From: Actinomycetaceae bacterium | GTDB lineage: Bacteria > Actinomycetota > Actinomycetes > Actinomycetales > Actinomycetaceae | DNA length: 64,000 nucleotides | Direction of reading: 5' to 3' | Assembly: GCA_030537615.1 (NCBI GenBank) | Contig: JAUNVP010000003.1 | Span: forward strand, 1 to 64,000 | In this document: one piece after another, positions 17,337 to 30,401 of the stretch | Position numbering within the stretch: position 1 is the first letter of the stretch | Layout of the letters: the number at the start of each line of letters is the position of its first letter | Notes under the pieces: generated by a model | The model's database searches: none | The model's input: only the letters and a program-made list of their open reading frames with translations | Told to the model about the DNA's origin: nothing | Translations under genes and position numbers: made by a program

Positions 17337-18662
17337 CTACTGGTCCGACTTCTTCTTTTTCTTGTTCTTGGCGGCCTGACGTCGTTTCGCGCGCCGCTCC
17401 TGACGACGCTTCTCCAACTCTTCGGGAGAAAGCTGTGCGGCCTGGTTGCGTTTCTGTTCCAGTTCCTGCCGCCGCTTTTCGCGCCGTGCCTGCTCTTGCC
17501 GTTCACGCTTAGTTAAACGACGTGGTTGCACGCGTTCTTGTTTCTCTGCCGTCGACCGAACGTTAAACCGCTTAGTCCATCGCTCATCGGGAAGACCATC
17601 CCACTCGTTATAGGCCAGTTCACGGTAGGCCGACAACTGCTGTTCAACGGTCACGTCCGCCGGCCACTTAACCGGAACCTTTTGCTTGGGAGCGCGAGAT
17701 TTAATCGTCTTGAGAGTCTCTTCCTGGAGGGCGTGACGAGCCTCGGAATCATCCTTGTCAAGATCGTGAGCCTTCGAATCATATTCTTCAAATACGGGGC
17801 GTGCCCACGAAATATACGCTTCACGACGTTTGCCCAGCAGCTTGGTATAACTCTCAGATCCGGGAGTCGGCATCCGCTCGATCGTCCAAAACTGCTGACC
17901 CATCGTCCACAGGTTCGTCGTGAACCAGTACACCAGCACACCCGTCTGGAAGAAGAAGCCGGAGACACCAATCATCAACGGCATCGTGTACATCATCATC
18001 TGCTGCGATCGCATCATTGGATTTGATGGATCTTTCGCCGAAGCTGGCATATTCTTCATCGTCAGCTGACGCATTGTGAAGAACTGCGTGAGCACCATAA
18101 TGACGATAAGAACAACAATGACGACCTTCGACTGCGTCGTAGGTGCAGTGCCGAATACTGCCGACAGGGGAGCACCTAACAGGGAAGAACCCTCAATTTC
18201 AGCAGCTTTCGATGCAGTGAGGGGACCGAGCGAGGAGTACATGTAGGTACCCTCGGCGATTTGTGAGGTCGAAGCCAGCACCCGAAATAGCGCGAAGAAC
18301 ACCGGCATCTGGAACAGAATGGGTAAACACGACGCGTAGGGAGTAGTCCCGTGCTCCTTATACAGCGCCATCATTTCTTCGCTCATCTTCTGACGCGAAG
18401 CAGGATCCTTCTTGTTCTTGTACTTATCCTGAATCTTCTTCATTTCGGGCTGCAACGCCTGCATGCCCCGCGATGCTTTAATCTGCTTGAAGAACAGGGG
18501 AATGAGGAAAATACGGACGATGATGGTGAGGCCGATAATCGACAACACCCATGCGGGCCCTGACCCGTCATCCATTCCGAGAAACACGAGGACATCATGG
18601 ACACGAACCATGACCCACGCTGTTGCTACCTTGAACGGGTAGAGCATCTTGTCAAACCACAC
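17337..18662 (-). CDS. yidC: Membrane protein insertase YidC
   Basis: Inserts and folds inner-membrane proteins, with or without SecYEG. The 441-residue protein has about five hydrophobic segments: the N-terminal VWFDKMLYPFK region, LSIIGLTIIVRIFLIPL with its conserved Arg facing the groove, LPILFQMPVFFALFRVL, VVIVVLIVIMVL and the MIGVSGFFFQTGVLVYWF hairpin. The C-terminus is a long, very basic Arg/Lys/Gln coiled region, thought to contact ribosomes in such proteins. The GTG start follows AAGGAG with 7-base spacing. It sits 33 bp from yidD. Confidence 0.96.
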   Translation of the reverse strand: MWFDKMLYPFKVATAWVMVRVHDVLVFLGMDDGSGPAWVLSIIGLTIIVRIFLIPLFFKQIKASRGMQALQPEMKKIQDKYKNKKDPASRQKMSEEMMALYKEHGTTPYASCLPILFQMPVFFALFRVLASTSQIAEGTYMYSSLGPLTASKAAEIEGSSLLGAPLSAVFGTAPTTQSKVVIVVLIVIMVLTQFFTMRQLTMKNMPASAKDPSNPMMRSQQMMMYTMPLMIGVSGFFFQTGVLVYWFTTNLWTMGQQFWTIERMPTPGSESYTKLLGKRREAYISWARPVFEEYDSKAHDLDKDDSEARHALQEETLKTIKSRAPKQKVPVKWPADVTVEQQLSAYRELAYNEWDGLPDERWTKRFNVRSTAEKQERVQPRRLTKRERQEQARREKRRQELEQKRNQAAQLSPEELEKRRQERRAKRRQAAKNKKKKKSDQ

Positions 18663-18694
18663 GGGCAGACTCCTTCACCGTGAGCGAGCGGCGC

Positions 18695-18964
18695 TCACTC
18701 ATCATTTTGAGGTCGAACATAGGGTTCGGGTTTCCAGTGTCCCACGTTCGGCACGTGATCGACACCTCCACTCGACCAGGGGTTACATCGGAGGAACCTC
18801 CACAGACTGAGAATCAAACCTTTGAAAGGTCCATGTACTTCGACTGCAGTCACCGCATATGACGAGCAGGACGGGTAGTACCGACATCGCGGAGGTATAC
18901 CGGGGGATATGAAGCGTTGATAGAACTTGATGGGGAGCACAACGATCGTCGAGATCCATCTCAT
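18695..18964 (-). CDS. yidD: Membrane protein insertion efficiency factor YidD
   Basis: Small 89-residue accessory factor for YidC-dependent insertion. The family signature is complete: [20 protein letters not shown], then the [12 protein letters not shown] stretch and [14 protein letters not shown]. Its ATG overlaps the rnpA stop (ATGA), so translation is coupled. This is the conserved order rpmH, rnpA, yidD, yidC. Confidence 0.97.
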   Translation of the reverse strand: MRWISTIVVLPIKFYQRFISPGIPPRCRYYPSCSSYAVTAVEVHGPFKGLILSLWRFLRCNPWSSGGVDHVPNVGHWKPEPYVRPQNDE

Positions 18965-19314
18965 GACCGCACCATTTTCTTCAGTACTCGCTTCATCGCG
19001 TCATCGAGAGCATCTTCGAGGTCATCGAAGGATGCATCTCGCAGACCGGGTAGGGCCCGAACCACAACTATTGAGTTTTTGGGAAACATGCTCACGCGCT
19101 CGCGCATGAGATGTCGCAGTCTGCGCTTCGTCCGATTGCGATCAACCGCCCTCGCATACACCTTCTTAGGTACGACGAAACCGACGAGGCACTCAGTGAG
19201 ATCCTCGCCGGCTAAGGCGTGTACGACGAGCAGGGCATTTCCCGCGTGGCTACCTCGACGCATCGCACGTCGAAATAGCTCCGGGTTTTTCAGACGATGC
19301 TCAGGCGCTAACAC
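18961..19314 (-). CDS. rnpA: Ribonuclease P protein component
   Basis: Protein subunit of RNase P, which trims tRNA 5' leaders. The RNR signature is seen in [15 protein letters not shown], with the hydrophobic core [13 protein letters not shown] before it. Length is 117 residues. The GTG start abuts the rpmH stop with no intervening base. Translation is probably coupled to the very highly expressed L34 gene. Confidence 0.97.
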   Translation of the reverse strand: MLAPEHRLKNPELFRRAMRRGSHAGNALLVVHALAGEDLTECLVGFVVPKKVYARAVDRNRTKRRLRHLMRERVSMFPKNSIVVVRALPGLRDASFDDLEDALDDAMKRVLKKMVRS

Positions 19315-19452
19315 TCAGACACTGAGTTTTGCGCGACCCTTGCGGCGACGGTTCGCAATAATGGCGCGGCCGGCGCGCGTCCGCATCCGCAAACGGAAGC
19401 CGTGCGTGCGGGCGCGACGACGATTGTTTGGCTGGTAAGTGCGCTTTGACAC
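19315..19452 (-). CDS. rpmH: 50S ribosomal protein L34
   Basis: A 45-residue, very basic protein reading [19 protein letters not shown] from a GTG start and ending [11 protein letters not shown], the standard L34 sequence. GAGGAG lies six bases before the start. It is the first gene of the minus-strand rpmH to parB block, so its promoter lies in the gap toward dnaA. Confidence 0.97.
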   Translation of the reverse strand: MSKRTYQPNNRRRARTHGFRLRMRTRAGRAIIANRRRKGRAKLSV

Positions 19453-19886
19453 GATGTTCTCCTCGAGCATGGGAGGGCGTGTGGGCTCTCCCGGACATGG
19501 GATTTCGGCTACTAAAGCACGAAATCAGGACACAGTGTGTCCAGCCGGTAAAAGCTGAACACATACAACGTCCCAGCCTACGATTACTGCGGAAAACAGT
19601 CAATGTGAGCGAATACGGTATGCATCACCCTTTTCATCCACAGCTGTGTATAACTCCGATGAACACATCTGCTCGCCAGCTGTGCACAGACAACTTGTCT
19701 GGTGTCATAAATTTGTCGTACGCCCATGAATACCAAATAACTACACGGTTGTAACTCAAACTGGTGTTATCCACAGACATATCCCCAGTGTGGGGATAAC
19801 TATGTTAATTTCGAGAAGAAGTGCGACACTATGAGGACAATCCCTGTCATTAAGTGTTAAAAGTCACGCAGTCTTGAGGAGGCGCA
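19453..19886. promoter_or_regulatory. rpmH-dnaA divergent regulatory region with DnaA boxes
   Basis: This 434-bp gap holds the promoters of rpmH (minus) and dnaA (plus). A perfect DnaA box TTATCCACA lies at 19767-19775 and a reversed one, TGTGTATAA, at 19645-19653, beside a near match at 19634-19642. An inverted repeat TATCCCCA-GTG-TGGGGATA lies at 19780-19798. These suit dnaA autoregulation or a secondary part of the origin. No gene is visible in it. Confidence 0.75.
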
Positions 19887-21293
19887 GTGGAAGGTGATGC
19901 ATTGCAGCAGGTGTGGAAAACCGCTGTTGCTGCCCTCGACACGGAAGATATTGGACCTGCCCGCAGGGCGTTTATCAGTAAAACCCAACCTCTGGGTGAT
20001 ATTGAAGGAACTATTCTCGTTGCTGCCCCGAACGAATTCACAAAAAACTATATTGAAACTCGTGCCTACGATCAGTTGACACAAGCGTTGAGTACGGCAA
20101 TCGGCCACGACGTGCGCATCGCGATCACCGTTGATACGTCCCTCGATCAGCCGACTGAACCCGAGATTGAACCAGAACCCGCCCGGACTGCTTCTACTCC
20201 CTCGACTCAATCAGCGCCGTTACCGGCGAACCGTCCGAGCAATGTTGATCTCGCTGGTTCGAGACTAAACGCGAAATACACTTTCGAAACTTTCGTTACC
20301 GGTTCATCGAATCGCTTTGCAAATGCTGCCGCTACGGCCGTCGCTGAAACACCGGCAAAAGCGTACAACCCACTCTTTATTTACGGTGATTCCGGATTGG
20401 GGAAAACACATCTTCTGCATGCCATCGGTAACTACGCGCTGTCCCTCTACCCACATCTCAACGTCAAATACGTATCATCTGAAGAGTTCACCAACGATTT
20501 CATTAATGCGATCCGCGACGACAGGGCTGAACAATTCCAACGTAACTATCGTGAAGTAGATATTTTGCTCATCGACGATATTCAGTTCATTGGCGGAAAA
20601 GAGCAAACGGTTGAAGAGTTTTTCCACACATTCAATACTCTCCATAACGCCAACAAACAGGTGGTCATCACCTCAGACGTACCACCCAAACAACTATCTG
20701 GTTTTGAGGACCGCTTGAGATCCCGTTTTGAAATGGGATTGCTAACCGACATTCAGCCACCCGACCTCGAAACCCGCATCGCCATCTTGCGTAAGAACGC
20801 ACTGTCGGAAGATCTTGATATCAATCTCGACGTTCTCGAGTACATTGCATCCCGAATCTCGTCGAATATCCGCGAACTGGAAGGCTCACTCATTCGCGTC
20901 ACGGCATACGCCAACCTGACACATCAAAAGATTGATCGTGCGCTCGCCGAAATGGTTCTCAAGGATATTCTGTCCGATCCGGAAGATTCAGAAATCACGG
21001 TCGCTCTCATCATGGGCCAGATTGCCGACTATTTCGATGTCACAATCGACCAACTCTGCTCAGCAGATCGCTCGCGTGTTCTCGTCGAAGCTCGCCAAAT
21101 CGCCATGTACCTGTGCCGCGAACTGACCGATCTCTCACTTCCAAAGATTGGTCAAGCATTCGGAGGACGAGACCACACCACCGTTATGCATGCAAATCGC
21201 AAGATTTCTCAACAAATGACGATGAAGCGGGAGATTTACAATCACGTCACTGAACTGACCAACCGGATCAAGCAGCAAGCTCGACGAAACTAA
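19887..21293 (+). CDS. dnaA: Chromosomal replication initiator DnaA
   Basis: AAA+ ATPase that binds DnaA boxes and opens oriC. Domain I occupies the first ~85 residues and a short Pro/Thr-rich linker (domain II) follows. The AAA+ domain has FIYGDSGLGKTHLLHAIGNY (Walker A), DILLIDDIQFIGGKE (Walker B) and SRFEMGLLTDIQPPDLETR. Domain IV carries the DNA-binding signature GRDHTTVMHANRKI. Length is 468 residues. The GTG start follows GAGGAGG. It is preceded and followed by DnaA boxes. Confidence 0.98.
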   Translation: MEGDALQQVWKTAVAALDTEDIGPARRAFISKTQPLGDIEGTILVAAPNEFTKNYIETRAYDQLTQALSTAIGHDVRIAITVDTSLDQPTEPEIEPEPARTASTPSTQSAPLPANRPSNVDLAGSRLNAKYTFETFVTGSSNRFANAAATAVAETPAKAYNPLFIYGDSGLGKTHLLHAIGNYALSLYPHLNVKYVSSEEFTNDFINAIRDDRAEQFQRNYREVDILLIDDIQFIGGKEQTVEEFFHTFNTLHNANKQVVITSDVPPKQLSGFEDRLRSRFEMGLLTDIQPPDLETRIAILRKNALSEDLDINLDVLEYIASRISSNIRELEGSLIRVTAYANLTHQKIDRALAEMVLKDILSDPEDSEITVALIMGQIADYFDVTIDQLCSADRSRVLVEARQIAMYLCRELTDLSLPKIGQAFGGRDHTTVMHANRKISQQMTMKREIYNHVTELTNRIKQQARRN

Positions 21294-21734
21294 GGAAAAT
21301 CCGTGATTTCCCACAGATTTTCACACTTATCCACAACAATTCTGTGGATAGCTGTGGAATTAACGGAATTTTGACACCATCCCAGACGAATTCTGTGGAT
21401 AACAATTTGCGACTTTTTCACTCTCCCACAAGTGATCTCACCTATCCACACCCTCATCCACTCTGGATCCACTGACTCAATCCGTGCTACACCCGCACAA
21501 ACTCAGCTTATCCACACAATTCACACCCCCTATGATGATGACGAGAAATTTAGATAACAACAATCTGTTGACGCACAGTGGGGACAATGGTGTGAGCACT
21601 CCCTCGGCGTGGTGTCTTGAACTAGAGTGAAGAAGAACTCTCACAACACTGAGCAAATCTGGTAGAAATGTGCCAGATAGACCGTAATCACGTAAAGTTA
21701 AACAGTTAGCATTGAATCGAAAGTGAGGCGGACC
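21294..21734. other. oriC: Putative origin of replication (oriC) between dnaA and dnaN
   Basis: A cluster of DnaA boxes in about 190 bases: TTATCCACA at 21327-21335, reversed TGTGGATAG at 21343-21351, reversed TGTGGATAA at 21394-21402, CTATCCACA at 21442-21450 and TTATCCACA at 21508-21516, with weaker variants such as TCATCCACT near 21454. An AT-rich stretch at about 21540-21570 (GAAATTTAGATAACAACAAT) directly follows and could be the unwinding element. The last 150 bases should contain the dnaN promoter. No gene is present. Origins of actinobacteria commonly occupy this gap. Confidence 0.88.
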
Positions 21735-22871
21735 GTGAAATTCACCGTAGCTCGTGATGTCCTAGCCGAGGCAGTGAATTGGACCGCCCGAACGGTTCCA
21801 AGTCGTCCTTCAGTTCCAATCCTTGCCGGAATTCGAATGACGGCTCAAGACGGTATTTTGGCCCTCTCGTCGTTCGATTATGAGATTTCTACTCGCTCAG
21901 AAGTAGAAGCAGACATTGAACACGACGGTGATGTGCTCGTCTCCGGTCGTCTCTTAGCAAGTATTTCAAAAGCATTACCCGATCAGCCGGTTGAATGCTC
22001 GCTCGAAGGGGCCAAGCTCAATGTGATTTGTGGTACCGCACATTTCACGCTCGCCACCATGTCGGTCGATGAATATCCGCTACTACCGCATATGCCAAAA
22101 GTACGCGGATCAATTGACGCGCAGGTCTTAGCTCAAGCAATCTCGCAGGTGTCGGTTGCAGCGTCTGCCGATGACACCATCCCGCTCTTGACGGGTGTGC
22201 GTATGGAGATTGAAGACGACAAGATTACGCTCCTTGGCACCGACCGCTACCGTCTGGCGATGCGTGAGATCGCGTGGGAGCCAGCACAACCCGGCATTTC
22301 CACAGCGCTCTTGGTCAAAGCTCGCACGCTGTCAGACGTTGCTAAGTCGATGACATCCGCCGGCCGCGTTGAGATCGCTTTCGATGCTGATCTCGAATCG
22401 CAACCCAACTCGCTCATCGGATTTACTGCTGGAACACGACGTACGACGTCAACGTTGATGGATGGAGACTATCCGCCAGTTCGACGACTATTCCCCGAAG
22501 AAACCGCGATCCATACGGTCGTTAACCGGCACGAACTTCTCGATGCTGTTAAGCGTGTGTCATTGGTTGCCGAACAAAAAACCTCGGTTCGTCTTGGGTT
22601 TGCGAACAACCAACTGGTACTCGAAGCAGGACAGGACGATAACGCTCAGGCATCAGAAGTTATCGCTGCTCAGCAGGTGGGCGGCGATATACAAACCGCA
22701 TTTAATCCGCGCTACCTAGAATCAGGTCTTGCTGTCTTAGATTCCGACTACGTGCGTTTTTCCTTTACTGATCCGGCAAAGCCTGCTGTTGTGACCGGGC
22801 AAAAGGAAGAAAACACCGACCAGGATCTCAGTTTCCGCTACCTCATCATGCCGATTAGATTTGGCATTTAA
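21735..22871 (+). CDS. dnaN: DNA polymerase III subunit beta (sliding clamp)
   Basis: Ring-shaped processivity factor of 378 residues with three clamp domains. The N-terminus VKFTVARDVLAEAVNW is typical. LLTGVRMEIEDDKITLLGTD and DRYRLAMREI mark the domain II region, and the end YLIMPIRFGI is the family's usual C-terminus (PMRL/PIRF type). GTG 21735 is preferred over the upstream GTG 21723 because GAGGCGGA then sits correctly before it. It lies between oriC and recF, the standard order. Confidence 0.97.
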   Translation: MKFTVARDVLAEAVNWTARTVPSRPSVPILAGIRMTAQDGILALSSFDYEISTRSEVEADIEHDGDVLVSGRLLASISKALPDQPVECSLEGAKLNVICGTAHFTLATMSVDEYPLLPHMPKVRGSIDAQVLAQAISQVSVAASADDTIPLLTGVRMEIEDDKITLLGTDRYRLAMREIAWEPAQPGISTALLVKARTLSDVAKSMTSAGRVEIAFDADLESQPNSLIGFTAGTRRTTSTLMDGDYPPVRRLFPEETAIHTVVNRHELLDAVKRVSLVAEQKTSVRLGFANNQLVLEAGQDDNAQASEVIAAQQVGGDIQTAFNPRYLESGLAVLDSDYVRFSFTDPAKPAVVTGQKEENTDQDLSFRYLIMPIRFGI

Positions 22872-22900
22872 GCCACAGCTGTTTCGGGTGAGGAGGGATT

Positions 22901-24172
22901 GTGTACATATCTCACCTTGCTCTCGATGACTTCCGCTCTTACATCCATGACGTCATTGAGTTCAGGCGGGGCGTGACGGTCATTCTCGGTCCGAATGGGC
23001 AGGGAAAAACAAACCTGATCGAAGCCGTGAATTATCTTGCCCATTTGAGCTCACATCGAGTGGCTGCCGACACCGCACTCGTCCGTTTTCCCCTTCCCGG
23101 TGACGTAGCTCCAGCCGGAGCCGTCATTCGAGCGAAGGTTCACGCTGGTGATCGTGAACGAATCGTCGAACTGGAAATTGTTCGAGGCCGCGCTAATCGG
23201 GCTCGACTCAATCGAAATCCTATCCGCCCACGCGAAATACTCGGACAAGTTAAAGTTGTTCTCTTTGCTCCTGAAGACCTCAATATCGTGAAAGGTGATC
23301 CATCCGATCGGCGCCGTTTCCTCGACGATATGGGGATACAGATGTGGCCGACGTACGGGGTAGTCAAGAGTGATCTCGACCGAATTCTGCGTCAGCGCGC
23401 AGCCCTGCTCAAGCAACTTGGGAAAGATCGACGAAGCGGCAGACCGGTAGATCTAGCCGGATTGAGTATCTGGAACGACCAACTCATCGATGCGTCAACG
23501 CAGATTGTTGCCTATCGACAACGACTTCTTGATGACTTGGTTGAACCTGCCAACGAAATGCATCATATTGTTTCTGAAGGTGCTCGCGAATTAACAATCG
23601 CTTACGAAAACTCCCTTACGCAAGTTGACGAAATTGACGCGCAGACCGTATCTTCACTATCTGCCACCGATCCTCAGCGATACTCCGAGATGATGAAACA
23701 CGCACTTGATACGGTATGCGATCAGGAAATTAACCGGGGTGTCAATCTCGTTGGACCGCATCGAGATGATCTCGGTTTGTGGTTAGATGGTATGCCAGTC
23801 AAGGGCTACGCCTCACATGGAGAATCATGGTCCGTTGCACTCTCGCTCAAACTCGGAGCGTTTGAAGTACTATCAACGGACACTCATCGCGCTCGCGATG
23901 GCCGGGAACGTCCGATTCTTATTCTCGATGACGTCTTCGCAGAGCTTGATGAGTACCGGAGGCGGGCACTTGTTCGCGTGATGGAAAAAGCCGAACAAGT
24001 ATTAATCACTGCTGCGGCACAGACTGATGTGCCTCACGCGTTAGTGACAGACATCGTAAAAATTGAGCGCGATGGACATGCTGGATCGCGGTGTATCAGT
24101 GCGATACGGGCCAGCGATGACAATACTGGTCTCCCTCCTTCAGCGGACAATCCGACACAGATGGAGGATTGA
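22901..24172 (+). CDS. recF: DNA replication and repair protein RecF
   Basis: SMC-like ATPase that helps RecA load at gapped DNA. The first residues VYISHLALDDFRSY lead to Walker A in LGPNGQGKTNLIEAVNYL, near residues 30-45. Walker B lies in RPILILDDVFAELDEYRR near the C-terminus, with GESWSVALSLKLGAFE just before it as the signature region. Length is 423 residues, with a ~40-residue tail after the ATPase fold. The GTG start follows GAGGAGGG. Confidence 0.96.
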   Translation: MYISHLALDDFRSYIHDVIEFRRGVTVILGPNGQGKTNLIEAVNYLAHLSSHRVAADTALVRFPLPGDVAPAGAVIRAKVHAGDRERIVELEIVRGRANRARLNRNPIRPREILGQVKVVLFAPEDLNIVKGDPSDRRRFLDDMGIQMWPTYGVVKSDLDRILRQRAALLKQLGKDRRSGRPVDLAGLSIWNDQLIDASTQIVAYRQRLLDDLVEPANEMHHIVSEGARELTIAYENSLTQVDEIDAQTVSSLSATDPQRYSEMMKHALDTVCDQEINRGVNLVGPHRDDLGLWLDGMPVKGYASHGESWSVALSLKLGAFEVLSTDTHRARDGRERPILILDDVFAELDEYRRRALVRVMEKAEQVLITAAAQTDVPHALVTDIVKIERDGHAGSRCISAIRASDDNTGLPPSADNPTQMED

Positions 24173-24177
24173 CGTAA

Positions 24178-24876
24178 TTGACAGATTCTACCGGCAGTTC
24201 ATGGTCACAACCTCCGAGATCACAGCCGCGCGCGGGCGAGACATATCAAACTGAAGCGAGCGATAGTGAAGTTGACGCAATTGACATCGCTTCGTTAGCG
24301 GGGAGTCGTGAACGACGTGCGCTCGCCTGCAACGCTCTTGAACGCCAACGGCAGGCCGCGTTCAAGAGAGGATTCTATCCGTCAAAAGCGAGACGTCATC
24401 GAGGGGCTTACAGCGAGTCCGCGCAGCGCACACATGACGTCGAGGACGATCACGATGAGCGGTCTCCGTGGCGAAATCGACCGGGGATGGCACGGTCGAA
24501 AACAGGGACCGGCCGGTCGAGGTTCGACCCGCAGCCGCTCAAACGGGTTGTCGGAGAGATGTCGAAAAAGTCAGGTTGGAGCACGACAATTTCGATTGCG
24601 TCAATCGCCCTCAAATGGAATGACATTGTCGGTCCGACGAACGCGGAACATTGTCCAATCGAAACATTTGATGACCAGGTGCTTGTCGTGAGGGCGTCGT
24701 CAACAGCGTGGGCAAATCAGATGAGATTGCTCCTTCCCATGGTTGAGCGTCGGATTCGTGACGAACTCGGTGCAGGGGTCGTGAAACAGGTGATTATCCG
24801 CGGACCGTCCGGCCCATCGTGGAAAAAGGGGCGGTGGAGTGTGCCGGGACGGGGTCCCCGCGACACATACGGGTAG
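24178..24876 (+). CDS. DciA-like DUF721 protein
   Basis: A 232-residue protein encoded right after recF, 5 bases on. The N-terminal half is hydrophilic, Arg/Ser-rich and probably disordered. The C-terminal ~100 residues form the DUF721 domain: WNDIVGPTNAEHCPIETFDDQVLVV (split here as WNDIVG, then HCPIE and LVVRASSTAWANQMRLL). DUF721 proteins include DciA, which loads or supports the replicative helicase in bacteria without DnaC. Position beside the origin fits. It starts with TTG, with GGAGG about ten bases upstream, so the start is less sure than the domain. Confidence 0.85.
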   Translation: MTDSTGSSWSQPPRSQPRAGETYQTEASDSEVDAIDIASLAGSRERRALACNALERQRQAAFKRGFYPSKARRHRGAYSESAQRTHDVEDDHDERSPWRNRPGMARSKTGTGRSRFDPQPLKRVVGEMSKKSGWSTTISIASIALKWNDIVGPTNAEHCPIETFDDQVLVVRASSTAWANQMRLLLPMVERRIRDELGAGVVKQVIIRGPSGPSWKKGRWSVPGRGPRDTYG

Positions 24877-27211
<2,335 letters not shown>

Positions 27212-27263
27212 TCAATTAAGTCAACTAACACAACCCGCCAGATAAGTAGAAACGGAACGAATT

Positions 27264-29891
27264 GTGAGCGATGAGAAAGTAACACCCGATAAGGAGTCAG
27301 CAGCTACGCATGACACCAACGGGGAAATTCCCATCGGTGGAAAAGTTGACCAAGTTGATATTGAAGTTGAGATGCAACGCTCGTACCTCGACTATGCGAT
27401 GTCGGTCATTGTTGGACGTGCGCTTCCCGAAGTTCGCGATGGTTTGAAGCCCGTGCACCGCAGAATTCTTTACGCCATGTACGACGGAGGCTATCGCCCA
27501 ACTGCTGCATTCTCGAAGTCGATGCGTGTTGTTGGCGAAGTACTCGGTAAGTTTCACCCGCATGGTGATTCTGCGGTCTATGACGCACTGACGCGTCTGA
27601 TCCAACCGTGGTCTATGCGCTATCCGCTCGCTGCGGGGCAAGGAAACTTTGGATCTCCGGGCAATCTGGGACCTGCTGCACCGCGTTACACAGAGTGCAA
27701 GATGGCACCATTTGCGATGGAAATGGTGCGCGACATTGATGAAAACACGGTTGATTTCATCGAGAACTACGACGGGCGAAATCTTGAGCCAACGATTCTT
27801 CCGGCTCGATTCCCGAATCTGCTCGTCAACGGGTCCGAAGGTATCGCGGTTGGTATGGCGACGCGTATCCCTCCCCATAACTTGCGCGAAGTTGCCGAAG
27901 GTGTCACGTGGTATCTCGAACATCCTGATGCGACCCGGGAAGAACTTTTGCATGCTCTCCTGGGAATTATTAAAGGCCCGGATTTCCCCACCGGTGCAAC
28001 GATCCTCGGTAAGTCTGGTATTGAGCAGGTTTACCGGACGGGCCGCGGCTCCATTGTCCAGCGGGCGATTGTCAATATTGAAGGAATTCATGGGCGCCAA
28101 TGCCTCGTGGTGACGGAGTTACCGTATCAAGTCAACCCGGACAACCTTGCCATGAAGATCGCTACGTTAGTGAAAGATGGCGTGATTCAGGGCATTGCAG
28201 ACATCCGGGACGAAACATCAGATCGTACAGGTCAGCGACTCGTCATCGTTCTCAAGCGCGATGCCATCGCGAAAGTTGTGCTGAATAACCTCTATAAGCG
28301 CACGGCCCTGCAGGATTCGTTCCCGGCAAATATGCTCGCACTCGTTGACGGCGTGCCACGCACACTGTCTCTCGATGGATTCGTTCACTACTGGGTTAAA
28401 CACCAGATTGACGTAATCGTGCGACGCACCGAGTTCCGACTGAAGAAGGCGCGCGAAAGGTTGCATATCCTTGAGGGTTACCTCAAGGCACTCGATGCGC
28501 TCGACGAGGTTATTGCACTCATTCGACGCTCACCGACGGTCGATGAAGCACGCCTTGGACTAATTGACCTTCTTGACATTGATGAGGTCCAGGCCGATGC
28601 GATTCTCGCTCTCCAGTTGAGAAGGTTGGCAGCGCTCGAACGGCAAAAAATTCTTGACGAACACGACGAGATTAAATCGCGCGTGCTCGATCTCGAGGAC
28701 ATTCTTCAAAAGCCAGTACGTCAACGAGAAATCATCCGCGATGAACTTGCTGAGATTGTTGACAAGTACGGTGATGAACGCCGGACGAATATCGTTCCTT
28801 TCTCAGGGGAAATGTCTGAAGAGGACCTCATTCCTGAAGAAGACGTCGTCGTCACCATTACCCGCGACGGCTACGCTAAACGAACCCGAATCGACAATTA
28901 CCGTTCGCAACATCGCGGAGGTAAGGGTGTGCGTGGAGCGAAGCTTCGGCAAGACGATGTGGTAGCCCACTTCTTTGTCACCACCACTCACCACTGGTTG
29001 CTGTTCTTCACCAACCTCGGGCGGGTCTACCGGGCCAAGGCCTACGAGATCCCCGAAGGGGGTCGAGATTCGCGGGGCCAACATGTCGCCAATCTCCTCG
29101 CCTTCCAACCCGATGAAACGATTTCCGAGGTTCTTGCGATCCGCGACTACGAACAGGCAGAATATCTCGTTTTGGCGACGAAATCCGGCCTGGTTAAAAA
29201 GACGAATCTCGAAGATTACAACTCTCCGCGCACGGGGGGACTCATCGCCATTAATCTGCGGGAAATGGAAGACGGCAATCCCGACGAGTTGGTGGCGGCA
29301 AAGATCGTTGATCCCACCGAGGATCTATTGCTCGTGTCACGACACGGTCAGTCAATTCGCTTCCATGCGAGCGATGAAAACGTCCGACCAATGGGGCGAG
29401 CCACGTCCGGTGTGCGGGGCATGAGATTCCGCGGCGACGATAGTTTGCTTGCCATGGAAGTCGTCGAACATGACTCCGACCTCCTCGTCATCACCGAGGG
29501 CGGTTTTGCTAAACGCTCCGCGATCGATACCTACCCCACCCGTGGCCGCGGTGGCCTCGGCGTGAAAGTCGCCAACCTCGTCGAAGAACGCGGTGATCTC
29601 GTCGGCGCAATCAAAGTGCACGAAGAGGACGAAGTGCTTGTCATTATGGAAAGTGGCAATATTGTGCGATCAAAGGTTTCGGAGATCTCACGCACGGGAC
29701 GCACGACTCAAGGTGTGACTTTTGCTCGTCCCGATAACGGGGACAGAATCATCGCGCTTGCGAGAAACTTAGAACCAGAACTTGACGAATCCGAAGACAC
29801 GGATGACGAAGCACCAAGCTCCGTCGAAACGGTAGCGGATACTGAAAGTGCAACTTCTGCCGAGATGAACGATCAGGAGACTGAGCAGTGA
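27264..29891 (+). CDS. gyrA: DNA gyrase subunit A
   Basis: DNA breakage-reunion subunit, 875 residues. The winged-helix region [15 protein letters not shown] holds the quinolone-resistance-determining residues, with Ser and Asp both in the susceptible form. The catalytic tyrosine is in [13 protein letters not shown]. The C-terminal beta-pinwheel repeats include [19 protein letters not shown], which contains the GyrA-box type sequence, and later repeats such as [18 protein letters not shown]. The tail is acidic. The GTG start follows GGAACGA. Its stop overlaps the next gene's start. Confidence 0.98.
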   Translation: MSDEKVTPDKESAATHDTNGEIPIGGKVDQVDIEVEMQRSYLDYAMSVIVGRALPEVRDGLKPVHRRILYAMYDGGYRPTAAFSKSMRVVGEVLGKFHPHGDSAVYDALTRLIQPWSMRYPLAAGQGNFGSPGNLGPAAPRYTECKMAPFAMEMVRDIDENTVDFIENYDGRNLEPTILPARFPNLLVNGSEGIAVGMATRIPPHNLREVAEGVTWYLEHPDATREELLHALLGIIKGPDFPTGATILGKSGIEQVYRTGRGSIVQRAIVNIEGIHGRQCLVVTELPYQVNPDNLAMKIATLVKDGVIQGIADIRDETSDRTGQRLVIVLKRDAIAKVVLNNLYKRTALQDSFPANMLALVDGVPRTLSLDGFVHYWVKHQIDVIVRRTEFRLKKARERLHILEGYLKALDALDEVIALIRRSPTVDEARLGLIDLLDIDEVQADAILALQLRRLAALERQKILDEHDEIKSRVLDLEDILQKPVRQREIIRDELAEIVDKYGDERRTNIVPFSGEMSEEDLIPEEDVVVTITRDGYAKRTRIDNYRSQHRGGKGVRGAKLRQDDVVAHFFVTTTHHWLLFFTNLGRVYRAKAYEIPEGGRDSRGQHVANLLAFQPDETISEVLAIRDYEQAEYLVLATKSGLVKKTNLEDYNSPRTGGLIAINLREMEDGNPDELVAAKIVDPTEDLLLVSRHGQSIRFHASDENVRPMGRATSGVRGMRFRGDDSLLAMEVVEHDSDLLVITEGGFAKRSAIDTYPTRGRGGLGVKVANLVEERGDLVGAIKVHEEDEVLVIMESGNIVRSKVSEISRTGRTTQGVTFARPDNGDRIIALARNLEPELDESEDTDDEAPSSVETVADTESATSAEMNDQETEQ

Positions 29892-30295
29892 GTGACAACC
29901 AAGAAGTCCTAGCCGATAAGGAGTGGGAAGAAGATACCCCACGTCAGGTGATGCTCGCTGTAGCGAGAGTCGATCCCTGGTCCGTCATGAAAGTCAGTTT
30001 CCTTCTCTCTGTCGCTGCCGCAATCGCCGGTCTTGTCGCCACCCTGGTCGTCTGGTTCATGCTCGATGCGATGCAGGTATTTTCCGACGTCGAACGATTC
30101 TTAGTGAGTATTGGTGCCGAGTCATTTACGAGCCTGCTTGACTATGCTCGCCTCCCGCAGGTGATGTCGATGGCAACGCTGGTGGGTGTAGTTAATATCG
30201 TCGTTCTCACCGCACTAGCTACGCTTGGCGCCCTGGTTTACAACGTTATTACCGCACTCGTTGGCGGTATTCGCGTCACTCTCATGGACGAATAA
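29888..30295 (+). CDS. DUF3566 membrane protein
   Basis: A 135-residue protein with two transmembrane helices, in the DUF3566 family found downstream of gyrA in actinobacteria (Rv0007 position in M. tuberculosis). The hydrophilic first 35 residues end in [20 protein letters not shown], the family's conserved entry. A membrane helix follows, then an extracellular loop and a second helix ending in [16 protein letters not shown]. The GTG start overlaps the gyrA stop by four bases, so expression is tied to gyrase. Molecular function is unknown. Confidence 0.9.
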   Translation: MSDNQEVLADKEWEEDTPRQVMLAVARVDPWSVMKVSFLLSVAAAIAGLVATLVVWFMLDAMQVFSDVERFLVSIGAESFTSLLDYARLPQVMSMATLVGVVNIVVLTALATLGALVYNVITALVGGIRVTLMDE

Positions 30296-30401
30296 GATTC
30301 GCCAGACTTATGAGGAATGGCGGCGTGTTCCATGTCACGGGTACACGTTTTGTCAAAGGCGAGGAAAGTTCGCTAATCTTGACAAGTGCGGTAGCCCGCC
30401 G

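Noticed and set aside
27297-28100. A 267-codon open frame antisense to gyrA
   Set aside because: Same reason: it mirrors conserved gyrA codons and has no plausible start signal.
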